A stretch of DNA of 6,768 nt from NCBI GenBank assembly GCA_030431945.1, contig JAUIIF010000248.1:1-6768 (forward strand), written 5' to 3'. The DNA comes from Bacteroidia bacterium. GTDB lineage: Bacteria; Bacteroidota; Bacteroidia; Chitinophagales; Saprospiraceae. Made by a program: the position numbers and the translations under genes. The notes beneath the pieces were generated by a model. The model saw only the letters and a list, made by a program, of their open reading frames with translations. It did no database searches and was not told the DNA's origin. Positions within the stretch are counted from its first letter, which is position 1; the number at the start of each line of letters is the position of its first letter. This document shows, piece by piece, positions 1 to 4,995 of this stretch.

Positions 1-209
1 AAGGGAAGCTTCCCCAGGAGAAAGTGAAATAATCTCCTTTGCCACTGCGAGGCTTAAGCACTCCGGCGCAGGATAGCCAAATTGTATTGTTCCTTAAAAT
101 TCTGCTAAGGCCGGTAGTCACGGGCAACGTTCTCTTCATTAGTCGTTTCTTTGTGGCGCGGCTTGGTTAGTACTAACTGACGGAGCGACTTAATGAATGA
201 CCGTATCGT
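1..209. other. Non-coding leader region upstream of the porin gene
   Basis: No gene can be supported here. The three forward frames reach stops at 27, 30-32 and 74-76, so at most the last few codons of an upstream gene lie at the left edge, and none is recognisable. The stretch holds three short perfect palindromes: GGGAAGCTTCCC at 3-14, GCTTAAGC at 52-59 and GTTAGTACTAAC at 166-177. No tRNA or riboswitch fold was recognised. The best Bacteroidota -7 match is TTTCTTTG at 146-153 (one mismatch to TAnnTTTG), but no TTTG lies at the right distance upstream, so the porin promoter remains unassigned. Confidence 0.5.
166..177. promoter_or_regulatory. 12-base perfect palindrome upstream of porin, possible operator
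   Basis: GTTAGTACTAAC is a perfect dyad with no spacer, centred about 38 bases before the porin start. A loop-free palindrome fits a dimeric protein-binding site better than an RNA hairpin. It sits between the weak -7-like element at 146-153 and the start codon, where a repressor could act. That role is inference; no known operator was recognised. Confidence 0.25.
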
Positions 210-2252
210 TTGAAGAACCTGCTTAATTTACCCCATCCGACGACCCAAGGCGTGCTCCGGTTTAGCCTTTTATTCTTATTGCTCACCCCGGTGATCTGGT
301 GTTTACCCGTGGAGTTAGCCGCACAGATCATTGACCCTTCCTCGTCCGTCCGCCCGATCCAGGGGGATCCTGACTACGACGCTTCCACTGACCGCCGGGC
401 AGGACCGCAGGAACAAAGGGAAGCCATTTTGGACACCTTTGGTATTTTCCAGTTTACCGTTGACAATCCCAATTCCGAGACGAACTGGCGGGACTCGCTG
501 CTGGACGGCTTCCAGCGGTACGAACCGGACCGCAAGGTTGCTTTTGACTATGCCACCATCGGTCAACGCGGCGGAGCAGCGTATGCGCTTCGGTACGAGC
601 CCCTGCGGCGCAGAGGAACCACGGTAGGACTGCGGCAATTCGACCTGTATCAGGTCGACGGTGAAGCCCTGCAGTATTACCGTCTGGAGCACCCGTTTAC
701 CTACCTGGCCCACGTCCGGGAAAGTGAGCAGGAAGACAACTGGACCCTGGCTAAATTCAGCCGGAATTTTTCCGACGGTATCAACCTTGTCCTCGATTAC
801 AACCGACTCAATCAACAGGGTGAGCGCGATCAGTACCCCGGCCAGGCGTTACGGAATACCCACGTGGCCACGGGGCTGAGTATTCGCCCGCCCGGTAGTC
901 GCTACAGTGGTTTCTTCAGCTATGCAGCCAATACCTACGAACAGTTGCAGAACGGCGGTATTGTGGCTGCCTCCTTCCAGAACAATGCGGGAGGTACGGA
1001 AATCGACAACCTCGCCAATCTGGAAGGCAACCTCGACGAGACCCGCCTGCGCTATAGTTTCCGGGAATTGATGGCTACGCAATACCTGAAATTTGGCGGA
1101 AAAACAGATGCTGTTTCCGGCGGGGAGCGCCGGGCTTTTACCCTGCGTCACCGCCTGCGGTACGACCAAAGGCGCTACCGTGTCTCCTCCGAAGTATTCA
1201 GCCCCCTTGACTCGGACACGCTCGAGTTCTACAAACGTTTTCCCGCACTGATCATTGACGACCGGGGCGTTCGGAACCAGATTGAACACCGGATTCTGGA
1301 AAACGATTTTACCGTTTCTACTTTTCGCAAAGGGACTTCGGCCGACAAAGCCATTGTGCAAAAAGATGTACTGGAAGCCGGCCTGACCCATATTCTCCAC
1401 CGGATCCGGCAAGACGGAGACTCCACCATCAACAACTTACTGGCACACGCCAGTATCGGGCTGCGACCGAATGATAAGCTGAATGTCCTCGTCTCCGGCC
1501 AGTTGAACCTGATTGGCCAAACGGGAGATTACCGCATTGAAGGGGAAGGCAACCTTGACCTCGGAACCGCCGGCAAACTGGAATTAAAGGCCCTGAATCA
1601 ACTGTACGCCCCCGACCTCGTACAGCAAGTGTACCGCCTTAATGGGGAAACCCTCTGGAATAACCGCTTCGGCAAAACCCTGGAACTGCGCCTGGAAGGC
1701 GCCTACACCCTGCCCTTTATCAAGATCAGGGCAGGGTTGGCTTACTCGCTGCTGACCAACTACGTCTATTTCAACGCCCAGGGGCGCCCGGAACAGGCCG
1801 GCGACGTTAATAACCTGCTGCAGCTGACGCTGCAGAGAAATTTCAAGTTCGGGCATTGGAACCTGGCCAACCGCCTCCTGCTGCAGGAAGCGGACCAGGA
1901 TGTTTTCCGGTTGCCACGGGTATATGGTGAGCACAGTTTCTACTATGCCGGCAAGTGGTTTAAAGTCCTTAACGTCAATCTTGGTTTTGACGTGCGTTTC
2001 GCGACCTCCTTTTCCCCTTATTACTACAATCCGGTAATCCAGCAGTTTCAGCTGCAGGACACGGAAACGCGGGGATTTCAGTACCAGGTCGACCCCTTTT
2101 TCAGCATGCGCGTTACCCGCTTCCGCTTTTTCATCAAGTACGTCCAGGCCAATAACCTTATTGCTCCGGAAAAACTGCTTTACCTCACCGCCGGGCACCC
2201 TTATCCGGATGAAGCCATCCGCCTGGGAGTCAGCTGGCGGTTGCTGGACTAG
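210..2252 (+). CDS. Outer-membrane beta-barrel porin, Bacteroidota 'putative porin' family
   Basis: Predicted outer-membrane barrel protein of 680 residues. A basic N-terminus (K2, R17) precedes a hydrophobic stretch at about 18-34 and a likely signal-peptidase site around A37-A38-Q39. The mature protein then has the pattern of the Bacteroidota putative-porin family (Pfam Porin_10 type, from memory): DTFGIFQF near residues 75-82, RYEPLRRRG, QFDLYQ, many alternating aromatic/polar strands, and a C-terminal strand ending AIRLGVSWRLLD as in barrel proteins. Length suits the family. The start is TTG at 210: an in-frame TGA at 198-200 excludes anything further upstream, and the next in-frame candidate, GTG at 252 (residue 15), would remove the basic N-terminal part of the signal peptide. 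Two ATGs at 193 and 197 are in other frames and stop within ten codons. The substrate is unknown; it probably allows diffusion of small solutes. The gene stands alone and converges on the small gene at 2262-2552. Confidence 0.85.
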   Translation: MKNLLNLPHPTTQGVLRFSLLFLLLTPVIWCLPVELAAQIIDPSSSVRPIQGDPDYDASTDRRAGPQEQREAILDTFGIFQFTVDNPNSETNWRDSLLDGFQRYEPDRKVAFDYATIGQRGGAAYALRYEPLRRRGTTVGLRQFDLYQVDGEALQYYRLEHPFTYLAHVRESEQEDNWTLAKFSRNFSDGINLVLDYNRLNQQGERDQYPGQALRNTHVATGLSIRPPGSRYSGFFSYAANTYEQLQNGGIVAASFQNNAGGTEIDNLANLEGNLDETRLRYSFRELMATQYLKFGGKTDAVSGGERRAFTLRHRLRYDQRRYRVSSEVFSPLDSDTLEFYKRFPALIIDDRGVRNQIEHRILENDFTVSTFRKGTSADKAIVQKDVLEAGLTHILHRIRQDGDSTINNLLAHASIGLRPNDKLNVLVSGQLNLIGQTGDYRIEGEGNLDLGTAGKLELKALNQLYAPDLVQQVYRLNGETLWNNRFGKTLELRLEGAYTLPFIKIRAGLAYSLLTNYVYFNAQGRPEQAGDVNNLLQLTLQRNFKFGHWNLANRLLLQEADQDVFRLPRVYGEHSFYYAGKWFKVLNVNLGFDVRFATSFSPYYYNPVIQQFQLQDTETRGFQYQVDPFFSMRVTRFRFFIKYVQANNLIAPEKLLYLTAGHPYPDEAIRLGVSWRLLD

Positions 2253-2261
2253 GCGTTCGGA

Positions 2262-2552
2262 TTATTCTTCCTCTTTAATCCCCAAAAAGGGCTTTAAATC
2301 TTTCCACAATTTTGCGGAAGGATCACTAAGTTCAGGAAGATGCCCCTGCTGGGGCCGGTACTGGCTCAGGATGTCCAGCAAGACATTTATGCGCCCCTCC
2401 GTTTCGTAAAACTTATTGATAATGGCCACCCGCTGGCTTTCCACCAGACAGTAACCAGATTGGAAATTCCCTTTCTCGTAACGAACTTTATAGCCGAGTT
2501 CCCTGGCGAGCGTTTCTAGTTTTTTTAGACTATGCTTGGTGGTAGAAACCAT
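2262..2552 (-). CDS. Small conserved-looking protein of unknown function, 96 residues
   Basis: I cannot assign a function. The start is ATG at 2552 and the stop TAA at 2264-2262. The sequence resembles a small protein I recall from other Bacteroidota, usually unnamed, with a core around GYKVRYEKGNFQSGYCLVES followed by VAIINKFYETEGRINVLLDIL (residues about 20-62). The first half looks like a helix then two or three beta strands, the middle a helix; the tail (about 63-96) is hydrophilic and ends in EEE. It has no signal peptide or membrane segment, so it is probably cytoplasmic. It lies 135 bases downstream of the deacetylase-family gene on the same strand, so it could share that transcript or use its own promoter: TATCTTG at 2610-2604 is a poor -7 candidate without a good -33 partner. 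Its 3' end lies 9 bases from the end of the convergent porin gene. Confidence 0.75.
   Translation of the reverse strand: MVSTTKHSLKKLETLARELGYKVRYEKGNFQSGYCLVESQRVAIINKFYETEGRINVLLDILSQYRPQQGHLPELSDPSAKLWKDLKPFLGIKEEE
2274..2298 (+). terminator. Weak stem-loop just past porin stop, candidate terminator
   Basis: TTTAA (2274-2278) can pair with TTAAA (2294-2298), and CCC (2281-2283) with GGG (2289-2291) around an AAAAA loop, with a 2x2 internal loop between the helices. It begins 22 bases after the porin stop and lies inside the 3' end of the convergent gene. The stem is weak and only a broken T-rich stretch follows, so this is a tentative call. Confidence 0.2.
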
Positions 2553-2653
2553 GAGGTTAAGACATTAATCAGTAAATACGGTAATCTGCAAGTCCGGCGG
2601 CCACAAGATACAACCCGAAAGCTCCCTGAGGTCTGCTACCTCCGGCAATGTCT

Positions 2654-2682
2654 GTCCCACCCGCCCGCGGAGCGGCAGGGAC
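2654..2682 (-). terminator. GC-rich hairpin after the deacetylase-family gene, possible terminator or 3' end structure
   Basis: GTCCC (2654-2658) pairs with GGGAC (2678-2682), and inside it CCGC (2665-2668) pairs with GCGG (2672-2675) around a three-base loop. On the minus strand the structure starts 5 bases after the stop codon of the deacetylase-family gene. No run of Ts follows, so it is not a classical intrinsic terminator; it may protect the 3' end or partly separate this gene from the next. A second small hairpin (GAGGT 2628-2632 with ACCTC 2638-2642) follows it. Confidence 0.3.
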
Positions 2683-2687
2683 TCCTC

Positions 2688-3590
2688 TTACCCGTATACC
2701 TTATCCGCCATGCGGTACGTGTTGGCGTGCGCTTCAATAATGGTGGCTAACCGTTCTGCGTACCCCCCACCCATGCTCACGGCCACCGGGAGGTTCCGAT
2801 CAAAACAAGTTTGAAAAACGAACCGGTCGCGCTCGCGGCACCCCGCCAGGCTAACGGCCAAGCGCCCCAATTTGTCGCTGGCCAGAATATCCACGCCACT
2901 GAGGTAAAACACCAGGTCGGGGCGCTCCCGGTCCAGCAGGTCCGGTAAGGTATCGTACAGGGTCTGGAGGTAATGGGCATCAGTTGTTCCGTCGGGGAAG
3001 CCGACGTCCAGATCAGAGGGTGGTTTACGGTTAGGGTAATTCCTGGCACCGTGAAAACTGAGGGTAAAAACCCGGGGTTCATCGGCAAAAATGTGGGCCG
3101 TACCGTTGCCCTGATGTACGTCTAGGTCAATAACGACTACTTTACCAACCTCTCCCGTATCCAGGAGGACGTTGGCGGCAATAGCAATGTCATTGAAGAC
3201 ACAAAAGCCTTCTCCACGATCGGCAAAACTATGATGGGTGCCGCCGGCTATGTTCAGGGCAACACCCCCGCCATTCAGGGCGATGCGGGCACAATCCAAA
3301 GTGCCCTGGGCGATGACCCGCCCGCGGGCAATTAAAGCCGGCCGCATCGGAAAACCGATGGCCCGTGCCTCCTTGGCACTCAGGGTATTGGTTTTGAGTT
3401 TGTGCCAGTAGGCAGCCGTATGGGTTTTCAGAATATCCGCTTCCGGCAGGGATCGGGGACTGAAAAAATTAGCCGCCGTTATCGTCCCCTCGTACAACAA
3501 CTGCTCGGGCAGCAGGGTATACTTATCCATCGGAAACCGATGCTTGGGGGGCAGTTCGTAGCGGTAAATGGGGGAAAAAGCAATGCGCAA
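2688..3590 (-). CDS. Histone deacetylase-family zinc hydrolase, class IV (HDAC11-like)
   Basis: Arginase/deacetylase-fold zinc enzyme expected to remove acetyl or other acyl groups from lysine or small amines in the cytoplasm; the bacterial substrate is unknown. With the start used here the protein has 300 residues. Visible motifs are the opening RIAFSPIYRYELPPKHRFPM, GGTHH with the paired active-site histidines H119-H120, FND (132-134), DLDVHQGNGT with D155 and the zinc ligands D157 and H159, GVD with zinc ligand D234, and GGGY with the transition-state tyrosine Y277. The DVHQGNGT and DILASDKLGRL pattern points to class IV. All expected catalytic residues are present. I chose TTG at 3590-3588 because the family sequence begins right there. 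The frame stays open to an ATG at 3776, but the 62 added residues do not look like this family and that ATG lies inside the rpsP terminator stem. An ATG at residue 21 would cut off the conserved first strand. The gene follows rpsP on the same strand but behind a strong terminator. Confidence 0.92.
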   Translation of the reverse strand: MRIAFSPIYRYELPPKHRFPMDKYTLLPEQLLYEGTITAANFFSPRSLPEADILKTHTAAYWHKLKTNTLSAKEARAIGFPMRPALIARGRVIAQGTLDCARIALNGGGVALNIAGGTHHSFADRGEGFCVFNDIAIAANVLLDTGEVGKVVVIDLDVHQGNGTAHIFADEPRVFTLSFHGARNYPNRKPPSDLDVGFPDGTTDAHYLQTLYDTLPDLLDRERPDLVFYLSGVDILASDKLGRLAVSLAGCRERDRFVFQTCFDRNLPVAVSMGGGYAERLATIIEAHANTYRMADKVYG

Positions 3591-3650
3591 GGCAGTGGTA
3601 TTGTTAGATATCAGGGCAACTGCTAAAAACCGGATTAGGTTGGCAATAAC

Positions 3651-3681
3651 CGAAAATAATTGAGCGCTGCCTGGCTTAGAA
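3651..3681 (-). promoter_or_regulatory. Weak candidate promoter of the deacetylase-family gene
   Basis: On the minus strand TATTTTCG (3658-3651) differs from the Bacteroidota -7 consensus TAnnTTTG at one position. The -33 position, about 20 bases upstream (near 3679-3681), reads GTTC instead of TTTG. It would give a leader of about 55 bases before the TTG start. The rpsP terminator upstream makes a promoter in this interval necessary or at least likely, but this particular match is weak. Confidence 0.3.
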
Positions 3682-3758
3682 CCGCTCTGCTCCTCCTTAA
3701 ATTTCAGGATTATCCGCTTACAGCCGGAGGCCGAGAACGGTCGCCCCCCGGGAGCACT

Positions 3759-3799
3759 AAAATAAAAGTGCCCCACTCACCGGAGGCAAGCGGGGCACT
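3759..3799 (-). terminator. Intrinsic terminator of rpsP
   Basis: On the minus strand, 38 bases after the rpsP stop, AGTGCCCC (3799-3792) pairs perfectly with GGGGCACT (3774-3767) around a 17-base loop that can pair further by weaker matches. TTTATTTT (3766-3759) follows immediately. This is a classical rho-independent terminator and ends the rpsP transcript before the deacetylase-family gene. Confidence 0.88.
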
Positions 3800-3837
3800 A
3801 CGCATTGTTACGTTGTTTTCCGAGCAGGAAGTAAGTC

Positions 3838-4428
3838 TTAAGCTTCTTCCGTCTTCTCTTCAGCGGCAGGCGCTTCTTCAGCCGCAGGCGCAGCTGTTTC
3901 GCCGGCAGCTTCGGCAATGGCAGCGTCAAGTTCGCTGGTAGGGGTTACTTCAGGAGCAGCCTCCTCAGCGGGTGCTTCAGCGGCTGGTGCTGGTGCGGGC
4001 TCCGGCTCCTTCACTACGGGAACTTTACCGGAAAGCGCAGCGTGGAAATCAAGCTGGCGCTTGGTTTCGGCATCGCGGCGAACGGCAATTTTGCCTTCCT
4101 TAGCCTCGATCCATTCCTGGAATTTCTGGTTAGCCTCGTCCGGCGTCAGCGCACCTTTGTTGACCCCACGCATGAGGTGCTTAAAGTACATTACGCCCTT
4201 AAAGCGCAGGATGGCGCGGACCGTGTCAGATGGCTGGGCACCCTTCTCAATCCACTTGTAAGCGGCCATGCGATCGAGTTCGATCGTTGCAGGAACCGTC
4301 ATGGGGTTGTAAGTACCGAGTTTCTCGATGAACTTACCGTCGCGGGGGGAGCGAACGTCAGCGGCTACGATGTGGTAAAATGGACGTTTACGACGACCGT
4401 GGCGCTGAAGGCGAATACGTACTGGCAT
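3838..4428 (-). CDS. rpsP: Small-subunit ribosomal protein bS16 with long acidic Ala/Pro/Glu tail
   Basis: bS16 binds 16S rRNA and helps assemble the 30S subunit. The N-terminal domain, about residues 1-80, carries the family hallmarks: MPVRIRLQRHGRRKRPFYHIV, the DGKFIEKLGTYNP turn, and DRMAAYKWIEKGAQPSDTV. The canonical protein is about 80-90 residues; this one has 196. Residues about 80-140 form a basic, helical extension (KHLMRGVNKGALTPDEANQKFQEWIEAKEGKI and onward), common in Bacteroidota bS16 as far as I recall. Residues 141-196 are a low-complexity tail of Ala, Pro and Glu, probably disordered and strongly acidic. The start is ATG at 4428, matching the conserved MPVRIR. A strong promoter (4504-4533) and terminator (3759-3799) make it a single-gene unit, without rimM, trmD or rplS directly after it. 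Confidence 0.97.
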   Translation of the reverse strand: MPVRIRLQRHGRRKRPFYHIVAADVRSPRDGKFIEKLGTYNPMTVPATIELDRMAAYKWIEKGAQPSDTVRAILRFKGVMYFKHLMRGVNKGALTPDEANQKFQEWIEAKEGKIAVRRDAETKRQLDFHAALSGKVPVVKEPEPAPAPAAEAPAEEAAPEVTPTSELDAAIAEAAGETAAPAAEEAPAAEEKTEEA

Positions 4429-4456
4429 AATGACAAATTATCTTGTTTAGTTAAGT

Positions 4457-4487
4457 ACCGGTTTCCTCCCGGAAAGGGACGGCCGGT
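4457..4487 (-). promoter_or_regulatory. Hairpin in the rpsP 5' leader, possible autoregulatory element
   Basis: Between the predicted transcription start (about 4498) and the rpsP start codon, ACCGG (4487-4483 on the minus strand) pairs with CCGGT (4461-4457). Inside it, past an asymmetric internal loop, TCCC (4479-4476) pairs with GGGA (4470-4467) around a TTTCC loop. The element ends 28 bases before the ATG. Many ribosomal-protein genes are controlled by binding of their own product to such leaders, but I know of no described S16 leader that this matches, so the role is inference. Confidence 0.35.
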
Positions 4488-4503
4488 TTTGTCTAAGAGC
4501 CTG

Positions 4504-4533
4504 CAAAGATAGTACTTTTAAATTTGTGTGCAA
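4504..4533 (-). promoter_or_regulatory. rpsP promoter, Bacteroidota type
   Basis: On the minus strand TTG (4533-4531, in the context TTCTTGC) is followed after exactly 19 bases by TATCTTTG (4511-4504), a full match to the primary sigma-factor -7 consensus TAnnTTTG. Transcription should begin near 4498, leaving a leader of about 70 bases. This is the best promoter in the window and suits a highly expressed ribosomal gene. Confidence 0.88.
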
Positions 4534-4574
4534 GAAAAAGATTAACTTATCAAGCACCGTATTACCTGCTTTTC

Positions 4575-4594
4575 CGGGCCCCGTGGTTGGCCCG
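4575..4594. repeat. GC-rich inverted repeat (hairpin)
   Basis: CGGGCC (4575-4580) and GGCCCG (4589-4594) form a perfect six-base stem with an eight-base loop. No T-run follows on either strand, so it is not a normal terminator. It lies about 42 bases upstream of the rpsP -33 element. Confidence 0.4.
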
Positions 4595-4642
4595 AGGGTC
4601 CATAAAAGGTTCCACGTCAACCCTGCTCCCATTCCCCCACCC

Positions 4643-4854
4643 TGCACCTGCGGCCGCGCCATCATATTTTCGGTCGCTCTTAACGCCTATCTGAAGTCAA
4701 CACTTCTGGCTACCTGCGCCCAATAGTGTTCCTGAGTTAGATTACTTCATCAGCCGCCTGATTATGAGCGCCTTCTTCAGAATTGGTCAGCAGTCGCCAC
4801 AAAAGCCAAATTCAGACACCCCTTTATCGTTACCGGGGCGCGGCCGCAGGTGCA
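4643..4854. repeat. Perfect 18-base inverted repeat flanking 176 bases
   Basis: TGCACCTGCGGCCGCGCC at 4643-4660 is the exact reverse complement of GGCGCGGCCGCAGGTGCA at 4837-4854. The arms enclose 176 bases (4661-4836), share the palindromic core GCGGCCGC, and stop matching abruptly on both sides. A match this long is very unlikely by chance in a window of this size. No duplicated target site flanks the arms and there is no transposase. It could be a small non-autonomous element, a long-range hairpin in the leader of the caspase-like gene, or a paired protein-binding site. Confidence 0.8.
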
Positions 4855-4884
4855 CAGGAAAGGACCCGTGCAGACAGTGCCGCC

Positions 4885-4938
4885 CGGGTACCAGCAGAAG
4901 AAAATATTGTTTCGCAATACTATCCGGTACGGTACCCG
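4885..4938. repeat. Nested inverted repeats ahead of the caspase-like gene
   Basis: CGGGTACC (4885-4892) is the reverse complement of GGTACCCG (4931-4938). Within the 38-base interval TATTG (4905-4909) pairs with CAATA (4915-4919) around TTTCG. If transcribed, this forms a branched hairpin ending 57 bases before the start codon at 4996. Confidence 0.4.
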
Positions 4939-4995
4939 CGTTTTGCTGGCGGCTTCCCTGTCTTTCCATATTCAAATACGTGTAAACCCTACCTC

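Larger units (their letters stand above)
4534..4995. other. Structured non-coding region between rpsP promoter and caspase-like gene
   Basis: About 460 bases with no supportable gene. It contains a GC-rich hairpin (4575-4594), a perfect 18-base inverted repeat (4643-4660 with 4837-4854), a small hairpin GAAGT-CAAC-ACTTC (4693-4706), AACACT (4699-4704) complementary to AGTGTT (4725-4730), and a nested pair of hairpins at 4885-4938. A frame open from ATG 4783 runs into the caspase-like gene, but its first 71 residues are low-quality coding sequence lying before an obvious signal peptide. No good promoter for the + strand gene was found; the nearest -7-like element is TATTTTCG at 4665-4672, without a -33 partner. 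Confidence 0.6.

Noticed and set aside
315..2198. Three minus-strand open frames (315-815, 849-1412, 1584-2198) inside the porin gene
   Set aside because: All are antisense to a well-supported barrel protein and show no domain features of their own.
3692..3701. Shine-Dalgarno-like AAGGAGGAGC on the minus strand ahead of the deacetylase-family gene
   Set aside because: No start codon lies at a useful distance in frame and Bacteroidota rarely use such sites; it is about 100 bases from the chosen start.
4042..4512. Plus-strand open frames antisense to rpsP
   Set aside because: They are mirror readings of a certain ribosomal protein gene and of its Ala/Pro/Glu-rich tail.
4447..4665. Minus-strand open frame of 72 codons upstream of rpsP
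   Set aside because: It overlaps the rpsP promoter and leader, has low-complexity Gly/Pro content and resembles nothing known.
4643..4854. Complete insertion sequence bounded by the 18-base inverted repeat
   Set aside because: The interior is only 176 bases, encodes no transposase and no target duplication flanks the arms; at most a miniature element, so it is reported as a repeat.
4783..4995. N-terminal extension of the caspase-like protein from ATG 4783
   Set aside because: It would put 71 residues of unlikely coding sequence before a clean signal peptide, and the second arm of the 18-base inverted repeat falls within it.
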